From Paracoccus aminovorans (GTDB lineage: Bacteria > Pseudomonadota > Alphaproteobacteria > Rhodobacterales > Rhodobacteraceae), in contig NZ_KQ955209.1 of the NCBI RefSeq assembly GCF_001546115.1, positions 1,229,878 through 1,293,877 on the forward strand: a stretch of DNA of 64,000 bases, given 5' to 3'. A program made the translations under genes and the position numbers. A model generated the notes under the pieces. The model was not told the DNA's origin and did not search any database. It saw only the letters and a list, made by a program, of their open reading frames with translations. Positions 17,475 to 26,176 of this stretch are shown piece after piece (the first letter of the stretch is position 1; the number at the start of each line of letters is the position of its first letter).

Positions 17475-19327
17475 TGACCTTGAGCCCGCTCGAGCTCCAT
17501 TCCGAGCCCTACGGTTCGACCGGAAACATCGGCGACAACTTCCGACGTCTGCTCGGTGCGCCAACGCTCGATCCGTTGCAGACGGTTATCCGGGAAGCGG
17601 TCCAGAACATCGCCGACGCCGCGCAATCGGGCGTCGGGCCCGAGATCACGATCAGGCTGCGGACACTTTCGGATGCCCAGCGCGGCGTCCTTCGCAGCTT
17701 CATCCTTTCCCAGATCCCGGATGAACCGGGGTCTTCCGCCACGATCTCGACCTTTCTCACGGCCGAACATGCGGTGGTTCTCGAGATCTGCGACTTCGGC
17801 ACAGTGGGCCTTGGCGGCCCGACACGGTCGGACCGCATACCGGTCGGAACCGAACGGACCAATTTCATCGATTTCCTGCGCAACATAGGCACCGCACGGG
17901 ATACCGAACAGGGAGGGGGCACCTACGGCTTCGGCAAGGTGGCACTCTACCGTGCCAGCTCCTGCAGCACCATCATCGTCGATACGTTGCCCTTCGGTGA
18001 AGGACCCGAGGGACGGCGGCTCATGGCGTGCCATGTCGGCCGCTCGTTCGAGAAGCCGGAAAACGGAATGCGGCGGCGTTTCACGGGCCGTCACTGGTGG
18101 GGCGTCAGGGATCCGGAGGACGGAATCGCCGATCCGGTGATGGGTGCTGCCGCCTCTACGCTGGCAGGGAGTCTCGGCCTGCCGGAACGCAGCTCCGGCC
18201 GGTCGGGGACGTCGATAATGATCCTCGGATTCCAGACCGACGAGGACGATCTGACGGCGACCGGAAACCGCGTAATCGAGACTCTTCTCTGGAATTTCTG
18301 GCCGCGGATGATGCGCGAGGCTCCCGCGAAGCACCGGTTCGCCTGCAGGGTGATGGTGGGGGATCGGGAAATTCCCGTTCCGACGCCTGAGGACTTCGCC
18401 CCGTTCGATCTGTTGTGCAAGGCGATGAGCGCTGCGCGGGCCCGCACGGGCAACGATATTCGGCGGATCGAGTCCCAGAGGCCACAGAAGTTCCTCGGCA
18501 CGCTCGCGATCGAGAAGGGCCTGCGGTTGCCTAGGCGTCACCTGACTGAAGATGAGGACGTTCGGCTTGTCCCCGAGCAGATGCACCACATTGCGCTGAT
18601 GCGGCCTGTCGAACTCGTCGTGAAGTATCTCGAGGGCAATCCGTTCCCCGACGCCAGGCTGGAATGGGCGGGCGTGTTCATCGCCAGTGACGAGGACGAG
18701 GTGGAGCAGGCCTTCGCGGATTCCGAACCGCCTGCCCATGACGACTGGGTTCCCGACAACCTGCCGCGAGGCAACGAGAAGCGCTACGTCAACATCGCGC
18801 TGAAGCGCCTGAGGGAAATCGCCGCCGAGATGGGCATGGTGCCGGTCTCCCCTAGGCCGGGGGACGGATCCGGCCCTCCGCTCGCCCGCCTTGCCGGGCG
18901 TCTCGGGGCGGTGCTCGAAAACGTCGGGGGCGACGGTGCCGGTCGGCGGCGAGGTTTCGGAGGTTCCGGCGGTGGGCGCCCATCGAGGGTGCGGGCAAGT
19001 CGTCCCGTCTTCCAGCGTCTCGAAGCGGGCGATGCCGGGCGGATTGCCGTCTTCCTGACGGAGGTAACGCAGGACACGCGGCGAAGCGGCGCGAAGCTGA
19101 TTGCCTCGGCTTCTGTCGCCGTGGAAGGGGCTACGCTCGGATCGGCCGACGACACCGTCGGCAGGCCTGACGTTCTGTCCGTCAGGTGGCTGGACGGAGA
19201 GGCGGAAACCACCGGCAACACGCTCGATCTCGGCGGCCGGGAGGGATGGTTCGAGATCCGTGTCCGTGTGCCGGATGACTGCGCGGTGACGGCGGATGCG
19301 GATGTCATCCCGGAGGCCGCCGCATGA
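17474..19327 (+). CDS. GHKL-fold ATPase (MORC/MutL-like) of the defence system
   Basis: This 617-residue protein carries the Bergerat ATP-binding fold: the N box REAVQNIADA (E41, N45, D48), a DFGTVGLGG loop near 107-115 and the lid GGGTYGFGK (147-155). GHKL ATPases of this kind are linked in published comparative genomics to restriction systems with Z1 helicases and are related to MORC and MutL proteins. They act as DNA clamps. The start ATG shares one base with the previous stop. A Gly/Arg-rich linker (about residues 490-520) separates a C-terminal beta-rich domain. Confidence 0.88.
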   Translation: MTLSPLELHSEPYGSTGNIGDNFRRLLGAPTLDPLQTVIREAVQNIADAAQSGVGPEITIRLRTLSDAQRGVLRSFILSQIPDEPGSSATISTFLTAEHAVVLEICDFGTVGLGGPTRSDRIPVGTERTNFIDFLRNIGTARDTEQGGGTYGFGKVALYRASSCSTIIVDTLPFGEGPEGRRLMACHVGRSFEKPENGMRRRFTGRHWWGVRDPEDGIADPVMGAAASTLAGSLGLPERSSGRSGTSIMILGFQTDEDDLTATGNRVIETLLWNFWPRMMREAPAKHRFACRVMVGDREIPVPTPEDFAPFDLLCKAMSAARARTGNDIRRIESQRPQKFLGTLAIEKGLRLPRRHLTEDEDVRLVPEQMHHIALMRPVELVVKYLEGNPFPDARLEWAGVFIASDEDEVEQAFADSEPPAHDDWVPDNLPRGNEKRYVNIALKRLREIAAEMGMVPVSPRPGDGSGPPLARLAGRLGAVLENVGGDGAGRRRGFGGSGGGRPSRVRASRPVFQRLEAGDAGRIAVFLTEVTQDTRRSGAKLIASASVAVEGATLGSADDTVGRPDVLSVRWLDGEAETTGNTLDLGGREGWFEIRVRVPDDCAVTADADVIPEAAA

Positions 19328-20232
19328 ACCGCCGGGTCGCGTTTCCGTTCCTCACGCTTTCCGAGGCGGCCGTGGAAGCGTCGGCATGGGAGATTTCGCT
19401 GGACGGTGTCGAATGGTCCGCGTCGGGCGAGTTCCTTCCTCACTGGGACAGCGCGACCGACATCCGAGTTCGCAGGACGATTCGCCTGAACTACGACTTG
19501 GCAGCGTCCGATCTCGGCATTCCCGTCGATCAGCTCGCCTTGGCCGCCTCGGTTAGGATCGGGACGGGTCAAGGCAGGCTGCCACGCCTGATCCTCTCCC
19601 GCACGCGCCGGGAGCTCCGACCGGACGACACGTCTTGGGAGTTCGTTCAGACCGTCGAGGGGCGCCGGCTTTCGATGATCCTCGATCTGCAGACGGAGTT
19701 CCTATTGGCGAATGCCCCCGCAGAGGCCTCGGCGCTGTCACCCGTCCATCCTGGTGACCGGCTCTGGTCGGAGAGCGTTCGGGTCAGGCTCGAGGGCGAA
19801 GAGCCGCGCTTCCCCATCGAGACGGTGGACCTCGCACAGATGCTCGGTGGCGGAATTGCCGGTGCTGCGCCGTGGCACCTGCACTGGTCGCCGGGGGACT
19901 GGACGCGAGATTTCCATGGAGCGGTTCGCCTTTACCTTAACGCGAAGTCCAGCGAGACCCTTCAGCGGATCGAGGACGAGGACCCGGCCACGATCCAGTT
20001 CCTGCTTGGCGATGTCATGAGTCAGATCTGCGAGCGTTTTCTTGCCGACCCCGAAGCCGAGACGATGATGGATGCAGCGGAGCCCGGGTCGCTCGGCGCC
20101 CAGGCCGCGACATGGCTGCGCAAGGCATGGCCCGGCAAGGACGCGGCCTTCATCCGTTCCGTCCTGGAAAGCCGTCCGGGCGTGTTCCGCTCCACCATGC
20201 TTGCGCTCGCCGAGCCGGGGCTTGGCCAATGA
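19324..20232 (+). CDS. Defence system subunit of unknown function (302 residues)
   Basis: The gene is locked into the operon by ATGA overlaps on both sides (19324-19327 and 20229-20232), so it is almost certainly part of the same system. The N-terminal half looks beta-rich (ASAWEISLDGVEWS...RRTIRLNYDL), the C-terminal half helical (PATIQFLLGDVMSQICERFLADPEAE). No catalytic motif, zinc site or membrane segment is visible. It could be a structural or sensor subunit bridging the GHKL ATPase and the next protein. Confidence 0.75.
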   Translation: MNRRVAFPFLTLSEAAVEASAWEISLDGVEWSASGEFLPHWDSATDIRVRRTIRLNYDLAASDLGIPVDQLALAASVRIGTGQGRLPRLILSRTRRELRPDDTSWEFVQTVEGRRLSMILDLQTEFLLANAPAEASALSPVHPGDRLWSESVRVRLEGEEPRFPIETVDLAQMLGGGIAGAAPWHLHWSPGDWTRDFHGAVRLYLNAKSSETLQRIEDEDPATIQFLLGDVMSQICERFLADPEAETMMDAAEPGSLGAQAATWLRKAWPGKDAAFIRSVLESRPGVFRSTMLALAEPGLGQ

Positions 20233-21296
20233 CGATTCTGCTTCCAAGACTACCCGGTCCCGCTTGCGACGGCATCGTCCGCAGGTTCCTTGAGCAAGGC
20301 CCGTCTGGCTGGGCCAGGTTCTGTTCCGACGACCTTCCTGATCAGGTGCGCTATGCCGCGACCGGCGGTGCGCCAGTCCCAGCGGCGTCCCTCGCATCGC
20401 TGAGGCAGGATCTCGTCGCAATTGCCCAGAAACATGGGTTTGGACAGCAAGGTGCCCGGCAGTCCCATGCTGACTTTGATGCCGAGACTGCCGCCTGGCT
20501 TGCACAATCGGGCCTATTCGTCGGCGGTGAGGCACTAAGGGATGACGTCTGGGCTTTCGTCGCCTCGGTTGTGGCCCCCGACATCGTGCACTGGCGGTTC
20601 GGCAGTTCGGCGGAGCGATATGGCGGCGGCGTCCGAAACACCTTCCAGAGGCTCTGGATGCGTGGTCGTGCGCTCGACCGGGGGGGGGCGCACCCCGAGC
20701 GCTGGCGACTTCTGGCGGAGTTGACCGAGGATGCCCTCGTGCAGATCACCGAGAGGCCGAGCATCGGTGGGGACCGGATCCTCGCCCTGGCAGTCGCCGA
20801 GGCCTGGCTCCGCGCCGCGCGCCATCATGGCAAGGCGTCCATGGAAGACATCATGCGTCGCGCGATCCTACGCATCCGGGTCCGCAACGAGATAAGGTCC
20901 CTTGCGGACATACCGCCCGGCGATCTCGCCAGCTTCCTCAATGGGGTTTTCGGCGTGCCGGAAGCTTCCGTCGGCGAGGCAGAGCCTCCGCTGTCTGGAG
21001 TGTCCCTCGCAGAAGCGGCCCGTAATGTGACGCAGGAGGCCAGACGGCGCGGCTGGCTCTCCCCGAAGTCACAGTCCGCCTTGGAAAATTTCGCTGCAGG
21101 TCACGCTGCACTCGAGCGGAGTGAACGGAACGCGCTGGACTATCTACTCGGCAGACTTTCGGATGCAGGTGTGCTTGCGCAGGAAATCTCTGAGCTGCGA
21201 GCAGCATGGTCTGCGGACCTTCCAACCACCGCCTCGTCGGGCAGCGGTCCGGTAAGAACGCGCAAGAGCAATTGGGCGATCTGGCGGGCTAGGTAG
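20229..21296 (+). CDS. Defence system subunit of unknown function (DUF6339-like, 355 residues)
   Basis: This is the last gene of the co-directional set. Most of the protein is predicted helical (DIMRRAILRIRVRNEIRSLADIPPGDLASFLNG). From memory it resembles proteins carried as DUF6339 next to Z1-type systems; this cannot be verified here. The 3' end overlaps the convergent methyltransferase gene by 157 bp, reading the same DNA on the other strand. A run of nine G at 20690-20698 lies inside the coding region. No enzymatic motif is seen. Confidence 0.72.
   Translation: MTILLPRLPGPACDGIVRRFLEQGPSGWARFCSDDLPDQVRYAATGGAPVPAASLASLRQDLVAIAQKHGFGQQGARQSHADFDAETAAWLAQSGLFVGGEALRDDVWAFVASVVAPDIVHWRFGSSAERYGGGVRNTFQRLWMRGRALDRGGAHPERWRLLAELTEDALVQITERPSIGGDRILALAVAEAWLRAARHHGKASMEDIMRRAILRIRVRNEIRSLADIPPGDLASFLNGVFGVPEASVGEAEPPLSGVSLAEAARNVTQEARRRGWLSPKSQSALENFAAGHAALERSERNALDYLLGRLSDAGVLAQEISELRAAWSADLPTTASSGSGPVRTRKSNWAIWRAR
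20690..20698 (+). repeat. Nine-G homopolymer inside the 355-residue defence gene
   Basis: Nine consecutive G interrupt otherwise ordinary coding sequence at about codon 155. A length change of one base would break the reading frame, so the tract could switch this subunit off and on, or could simply be an error-prone spot. Confidence 0.85.
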
Positions 21297-22780
21297 GGCG
21301 GAACGGCGTTGCCGACCTGCACATACTGCTCTGTCCGGTTGCCAAGGAAAAGGTAGTCGTCCGGAAAGCTCTGGAGGCGGGCGGCCTCGCGCACCGTCAG
21401 GCTCCGGCACTGGAACGGGTCAGGATGGATGAAGTAGTGCCCATCCTTGGAGATGTGGCTCGTCACCGTCGTGGACGGTTCACGGGCCAGCTGGACCCGG
21501 AAACGGTCATTGAAGACGCCACTGTGCCAGTTGCGGTGGTCGGGGCTGAGCGACAGCGGGAAATCGGAGGCCTTGGGGCTGTATCTGCGCACCTCGCCGA
21601 AGACGGCAGCGAAGAGATAGCGCCCGAGATCCGATGGCATGTGCCCGCGTGTTTCGTGCTGCGCAATACCGCGCAGTGCAGGGCGTTCCAGCCAGGCAAG
21701 GAGCTCGTCGTTCGAGGTGCCGTAGCCCTCGGGGCGCCGTGCCGACAGGCGTGGTGCCAGCAGTCCGTTCTTCAGGCCCCTGGCAACAGCGGAGAAGACA
21801 TCGCGCAGCGGGCCATCCCCATTGCCCCGGTGGATGCCTGCCAGAAACCGGGCGGCCTCGACTACCTCGCGCCGCCAGCTCGCCGGGTCGTCGCGACCAC
21901 GGCTCAGGCCACTGCGCAGGTTCGGCATCACGCCGATGGCGTCATCGACGGTCCGTGTCACACCCGAAATCGGTATGCTCGTCCCTGTGGCCCTGTCCGC
22001 CAGGTCAGAGCGGATGCCGATAATGATCACGCGGTGACGTCGCTGCGGAACCCCGAACTCCTCGGCGCGGACGATGAAATCGGAGGGCTGCGCGGCTTCC
22101 TGCAAGCTGGCTCTGCCGTCCGCCACCCGGATCGCCCGCATCTCGTAGTGATGCTCCCGACCGGTGCCGAGCGAGGCGAGGTCCTCCATCAGCATCTCGA
22201 AGACGAGGCGGCTCTCGATCGTCGAGGACAGCATGCCCTTCACGTTTTCCATGACGAAGGCTGCGGGGCGCAGGCGGTCAAGCACGCGGATGTATTCGCG
22301 GAAGAGATAGTGCCGCTCGTCCTCCTCGGGGACGTATCCGACCTTCCCCTTCGCCCGAGCGCGCCCTACAAGCGAATAGGCTTGGCAGGGCGGACCGCCG
22401 ATCAGGATGGTGTCATCGAAATCTTGGCGCAGCGCGCCGATCGTGTGATCGATGGCAGCGGTGGCGTGTTCCGTTCCAAGCTCGAGGCATTGCGCCTCCG
22501 CCATCGCATGCTGCCACGCAGCCGCATCCACCGCGCCCCAGTCGGGCTCCGGAATTAGCCCGGCGTGGAAGTCGATGAAGGCCTGTGGCAACAATCCGTG
22601 ACGCGCCTGATACGCCCGCAGGAAGGCGCGCAAGGTCAGCGTGCGATGCGCCGAGGCCTCCTTCTCGACCGAGATGCCGATCCGGAAGGGCGCGTGGCCG
22701 CCGACATCGAGGGCCGCAAATCCCTCGCCCAGCCCGCCTGGGCCGGCAAACAGATCGACGATGCCGAAAGTGGCTGGCAA
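21140..22780 (-). CDS. C5-cytosine DNA methyltransferase (Dcm family)
   Basis: This enzyme methylates cytosine at C5 in a target sequence that cannot be read from the gene. Motif I (DLFAGPGGLGEGF), the catalytic motif IV (GGPPCQAYSLVG), motif VI (ENVKGML), motif VIII (RRHRVIIIGIR) and motif X (QVGNAVPPYLA) are all present in the standard order. The start is uncertain: a TTG at 22780 with GAGAGG eight bases upstream lies just before the conserved core, while in-frame ATGs at 22885 and 22915 would overlap the divergent vsr gene. It should protect host DNA from the neighbouring nuclease complex. Confidence 0.9.
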   Translation of the reverse strand: MPATFGIVDLFAGPGGLGEGFAALDVGGHAPFRIGISVEKEASAHRTLTLRAFLRAYQARHGLLPQAFIDFHAGLIPEPDWGAVDAAAWQHAMAEAQCLELGTEHATAAIDHTIGALRQDFDDTILIGGPPCQAYSLVGRARAKGKVGYVPEEDERHYLFREYIRVLDRLRPAAFVMENVKGMLSSTIESRLVFEMLMEDLASLGTGREHHYEMRAIRVADGRASLQEAAQPSDFIVRAEEFGVPQRRHRVIIIGIRSDLADRATGTSIPISGVTRTVDDAIGVMPNLRSGLSRGRDDPASWRREVVEAARFLAGIHRGNGDGPLRDVFSAVARGLKNGLLAPRLSARRPEGYGTSNDELLAWLERPALRGIAQHETRGHMPSDLGRYLFAAVFGEVRRYSPKASDFPLSLSPDHRNWHSGVFNDRFRVQLAREPSTTVTSHISKDGHYFIHPDPFQCRSLTVREAARLQSFPDDYLFLGNRTEQYVQVGNAVPPYLARQIAQLLLRVLTGPLPDEAVVGRSADHAARSSEISCASTPASESLPSR

Positions 22781-22847
22781 ATCAGGGGCCTCTCGAATCC
22801 GGATTACAGGCTGTATACCAGGTCCGGACGCAGAGGCCAGGAGGCAA

Positions 22848-23345
22848 ATGGCGGATATCGTCGACAGGCAGACCCGCTCCCGCATGATGTCCGGGATCCG
22901 GGGCAAGGACACCAAGCCGGAAATGGTGCTGAGGCGGGCGCTTCACGCGCGCGGCTTCCGGTATCGGCTGCATGGAAAGGGTGTCCCCGGTCGGCCGGAC
23001 CTGATCCTCGCGAAGCACCGGGCCGTCATCTTCGTGCATGGCTGCTTCTGGCACCGTCACCAAGGCTGCCGCTATGCGACCACGCCCGCGACCCGCCCTG
23101 AGTTCTGGGCAGAGAAGTTCGCAGCGAATGTTCTCCGGGATCGTTCAGTACGGGATGCGCTTCTGGCAGATGGCTGGCGCGTCGCCACCATTTGGGAATG
23201 TGCGCTGCGCAAGCCGGAACAGGTCATGGCGACCTGCGCTGTGCTTGTCTCATGGCTGAAAAATGGCTCGCCCAGTATCGAGATCGGCCAAGTCGACCTT
23301 GCCGCACCGTATGACTGGAGTAGCGCTGCAAGCAACCTTGGCTGA
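22848..23345 (+). CDS. vsr: Very short patch repair (Vsr) endonuclease
   Basis: This 165-residue Vsr nuclease nicks next to T:G mismatches that arise when 5-methylcytosine deaminates, so repair can restore C:G. The family pattern is clear: TRSRMMSGIRGKDTKPEMVLRRALHARGFRYRLH, then DLILAKHRAVIFVHGCFWHRH (the catalytic acid and the zinc-site Cys/His) and CRYATTPATRPEFW. AGGAGG sits just before the ATG at 22848. It is divergent from the methyltransferase it serves. Confidence 0.95.
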   Translation: MADIVDRQTRSRMMSGIRGKDTKPEMVLRRALHARGFRYRLHGKGVPGRPDLILAKHRAVIFVHGCFWHRHQGCRYATTPATRPEFWAEKFAANVLRDRSVRDALLADGWRVATIWECALRKPEQVMATCAVLVSWLKNGSPSIEIGQVDLAAPYDWSSAASNLG

Positions 23346-23639
23346 ACTTCTGAACGCGTCGCTTCTCTGGCGAAGGTTCGATCTCCGTTCCAACTCGGCA
23401 GGCTGCCCCTGTCGTCGAAGTCAATAGCTTTGCATCGAACGAAACCGTACGATTTCAACAGGTTGCGCCGACTGAACCTTGGCGCGTCTAGTCAACAGGT
23501 ACAGAGAATTCAGCGCGGGAGAGAGTGTTTCCGTTGCGACTCTGCGCGAAAAGGTCAACAGCCCCACCCGCATAACCCTCTAAAACAACGCAAAAATCCG
23601 GCCGCAGCCGGATGGGGAGAACGCTTTCGCGAGGGCAAG

Positions 23640-23729
23640 TGGCGGAAGCGGTGGGATTCGAACCCACGGTGGGGTCTCCCCCACGCTGGTTTTCAAGACC
23701 AGAGCCTTAAACCACTCGGCCACACTTCC
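23640..23729 (-). tRNA. tRNA-Ser (anticodon UGA)
   Basis: A 90-base class II tRNA including an encoded CCA end. The acceptor stem pairs GGAAGTG with CGCTTCC, the anticodon loop reads CTTGAAA giving UGA, the long variable arm is GCGTGGGGGAGACCCCACC-like, and the T loop contains GTTCGAATC. It sits between the defence island and chromosomal genes. tRNA-Ser genes are frequent integration points for mobile elements. Confidence 0.95.
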
Positions 23730-23764
23730 TTGGCCCCTCCTTTCGCAGCCCCGGCGGCAACAAG

Positions 23765-25108
23765 TCAAGACGTCGCTTGCCAGCCGCCCGGGGCGATCGC
23801 CGGCAGGCTCAGCACGGCGCGCAAGCCCCCCAGGTCGGACCGCTCCAGCGCCAGCGCGCCGCCGTGCAGCGCCGCGAGATCGGCGACGATGCCCAGGCCC
23901 AGGCCGGTGCCGGGCGGGCCGGCCTCGTCCAGGCGCGCGCCGCGGGTCAGAGCCAGCGCGTGATCGGCGTCCGGCAGGCCGGGGCCGTCGTCCTCGATGG
24001 CGATGCGCAGCCGGTCGCCCTGGACCGCGGCGCTGATGCGGATCCGGCCCGAGGACCATTTCACCGCGTTCTCGACCAGGTTGCCGACCATCTCCTCGAG
24101 ATCCTGGCGCTCGCCGGCGAAGGCGGGGTGCCCGGGGGCCGCGACCTCGACGGCCAAGCCCGACTCGCGGATCGGACCGCGCAGCACCAGCAGGATATCC
24201 TCGATCACCGGCAGGACGGCGGTGCTGTGGCCCAGGAGCCGCGGCGCGGCCGAGGAGCGCGCCCGGCGCAGGTGCCAGCCGATCTGGCGGTCCATGCGCG
24301 CCACCAGCGCATGGCCGGGATGGTCCGGCGGCAGGGCATTGTCCAGCGCCGCCAGCGGCGTCTTCAGCGAATGCGCCAGATTGCCCAGATGCTCGCGCGC
24401 GCGGGCCAGCACGCTGCGGTTCTGTTCCAGAAGCGCGTTGATCTCGGCCGCGACAGGGCGCAGCTCGGCCACGGCGGGCAGGGGCAGGCTTTCGGCCCGG
24501 CCGGCGCGGATGCGGCGCAGGTCGCGGCCCAGCCGGTCCAGGCTGCGCAGCCCCGCCGCGACCTGGAGCAGGCTCGCCGCGGTCAGCGCCAGCCCCAGCA
24601 CCGCCAGCGACACCGCCAGCGGCCGGCGCAGCCGCGCAAGGCTCGCGTCGATCTCGGCCCGGGGCGCGGTCACCGTCACCGCCAGCGCCGAATCGCTGCC
24701 GGGCAGGGTGAAGCCATGGCGGGTCACGCGCAGCGCCTCGCCATCGGGGCCGAGGCCGGGGCCGCCCTGCAACTCGGCATCGGGGGGCTGCAGCACATTG
24801 TCGAAGAGCGAATGCGACTTGGCCGTCACCCGGCCGTCCTGCGACAATTGCCAGAACCAGCCCGAGAGCGGGATCTGGAAGCGCGGGTCGGTCGGCTCGG
24901 GGCCAGCCAGCAGCCGGCCGCCGGCATCGATGCTGGCGCCGGCGATCAGCGCATCGGCCACCGCCTCGGTCTCGGCATCGAAGCGGCCGGCGACGAAATC
25001 CTCGAGAATGGCGGCGATGGCCAGATAGCCCGCGACCAGCGCCGCCAGCGTCAGCGCCGCGCCAAGGCCGATCAGCCGGGCGCGGATGGAATCGCGCGGC
25101 CAGATCAC
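23765..25108 (-). CDS. Sensor histidine kinase, PhoQ-like
   Basis: This 447-residue membrane kinase senses a periplasmic signal and phosphorylates the response regulator encoded just upstream. It has a first membrane segment (about 11-33), a periplasmic sensor section, a second membrane segment (about 172-195), HAMP-like sequence, the phosphorylated histidine in HSLKTPLAALDNAL (near 252) and the ATP-binding motifs NLVENAVKWS, DDGPGL and GTGLGLGIV. Its start overlaps the regulator stop (ATGA at 25105-25108). The companion secreted PepSY proteins suggest cation or envelope stress sensing. Confidence 0.88.
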   Translation of the reverse strand: MIWPRDSIRARLIGLGAALTLAALVAGYLAIAAILEDFVAGRFDAETEAVADALIAGASIDAGGRLLAGPEPTDPRFQIPLSGWFWQLSQDGRVTAKSHSLFDNVLQPPDAELQGGPGLGPDGEALRVTRHGFTLPGSDSALAVTVTAPRAEIDASLARLRRPLAVSLAVLGLALTAASLLQVAAGLRSLDRLGRDLRRIRAGRAESLPLPAVAELRPVAAEINALLEQNRSVLARAREHLGNLAHSLKTPLAALDNALPPDHPGHALVARMDRQIGWHLRRARSSAAPRLLGHSTAVLPVIEDILLVLRGPIRESGLAVEVAAPGHPAFAGERQDLEEMVGNLVENAVKWSSGRIRISAAVQGDRLRIAIEDDGPGLPDADHALALTRGARLDEAGPPGTGLGLGIVADLAALHGGALALERSDLGGLRAVLSLPAIAPGGWQATS

Positions 25109-25767
25109 GGCGCGGCCTGCAGGACGTAGCCCTCGCCGCGCCGGGTCTCGATCAGACCCTCGCCGATCTTGCGGCGCAGCCGGCCGATGACGACCTCGAT
25201 CGACTTGAAGTCGCGGTCGGCGGCGGAATCATAGAGGTGGTCGGACAGCTCGCTGCGGCTGACGACGCGGTTCTGGTGGTGGATGAGATAGGACAGGATG
25301 CGGGTCTCGAAGGCGGTCAGCTTCAGCGCCATGCCGTTCCTGGTGATGACGCCCAGCTGGCTGTCCAGCCGCAGCGGCCCGGCCTTGATGACGGCCTGGG
25401 CATGGCCGGCAGCACGGCGCACCAGGGTCTGGGCGCGGATCACCACCTCTTCCAGCCGAAATGGCTTGACGGCGTAATCGTCGGCGCCGGCGCGAAAACC
25501 CGCGACCTTGTCGGTCCAGTCGCCGCGCGCGGTCAGGATCAGCACCGGCATGGTCACGCCGCCCTCGCGCCAGCGGGTCAGCACCTCGATCCCCGGCAGG
25601 CCGGGCAGGCCGAGGTCGAGGATGGCGAGGTCATAGCTTTCGGTCGCGCCCAGGAATTCGCCCTGCGTGCCGTCGGCGGCCAGGTCGCAGGCGAAGCCGC
25701 CGTCGCGCATCGCCTGCGCCAGCTGCGCGGACAGGGTCGGGTCATCCTCGACGATCAGGCATTTCAT
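25105..25767 (-). CDS. OmpR/PhoB-family response regulator
   Basis: This 220-residue regulator has a receiver domain (EDD at 7-9, phospho-acceptor in LAILDLGLPG, KPF at about 101) and a winged-helix DNA-binding domain with SRSELSDHLYDSAADRDFKSIEVVIGRLRRK. It overlaps the kinase by four bases downstream and the PepSY gene by four bases upstream, so all three are co-expressed. Tandem sites upstream of the PepSY genes have the 11-bp repeat spacing typical for this family. Confidence 0.92.
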   Translation of the reverse strand: MKCLIVEDDPTLSAQLAQAMRDGGFACDLAADGTQGEFLGATESYDLAILDLGLPGLPGIEVLTRWREGGVTMPVLILTARGDWTDKVAGFRAGADDYAVKPFRLEEVVIRAQTLVRRAAGHAQAVIKAGPLRLDSQLGVITRNGMALKLTAFETRILSYLIHHQNRVVSRSELSDHLYDSAADRDFKSIEVVIGRLRRKIGEGLIETRRGEGYVLQAAP

Positions 25768-26153
25768 CGCTCGCCCTCCCTGCGGCGCGCCTCGGCCAGC
25801 CCGGCGCCCGCGACCTCGAGGAAGGCGCCGCTCTGCGCGTCGAGCCGGATCACCAGCACGTCGCGCGCCGGGGTCAGCAGCCGCAGCTGATGCACCAGCA
25901 CCACGCCGCGGGCGCTTTCCTCGGGCGTGGGCAGGGCGATGCGCGCGGCGATCAGCCGGCCGCGAAAGCGCTTGGCCACGATGCGGAACGCCTGTTTCAG
26001 CGGCAGGACGTGGCTTTCCGGCAATTCCATATCGTGGAACTCGGGCGCCAGGTCCTCGGGCCGGGGGCCGCGGTCGTGGTCGTGGTCGTCGGCCGCGGCG
26101 GGCAGGGCCAGCGCGGCGATCAGCGGCAGGGCAAGGATGCGGGCATGGACCAT
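25764..26153 (-). CDS. Secreted PepSY-like protein
   Basis: This 129-residue protein has a signal peptide (MVHARILALPLIAALALPAAADD) and a PepSY-like fold (SHVLPLKQAFRIVAKRFRGRLIAARI... VLVIRLDAQSGAFLEV). PepSY proteins lie outside the inner membrane and are often inhibitors or sensors of proteases or kinases. The ATG at 26153 gives the signal peptide and has AGGGG upstream. It is the first gene of the three-gene two-component operon. Confidence 0.82.
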   Translation of the reverse strand: MVHARILALPLIAALALPAAADDHDHDRGPRPEDLAPEFHDMELPESHVLPLKQAFRIVAKRFRGRLIAARIALPTPEESARGVVLVHQLRLLTPARDVLVIRLDAQSGAFLEVAGAGLAEARRREGER

Positions 26154-26176
26154 CTGTCCCCTGTAATGCGACAAAA

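Noticed and set aside
23430..23963. Open frame of 177 codons on the + strand across the tRNA-Ser
   Set aside because: It runs through the antisense of the tRNA and ends inside the histidine kinase gene on the other strand; the protein pattern (RWDSNPRWGLPH) is a known artefact of tRNA-Ser antisense.
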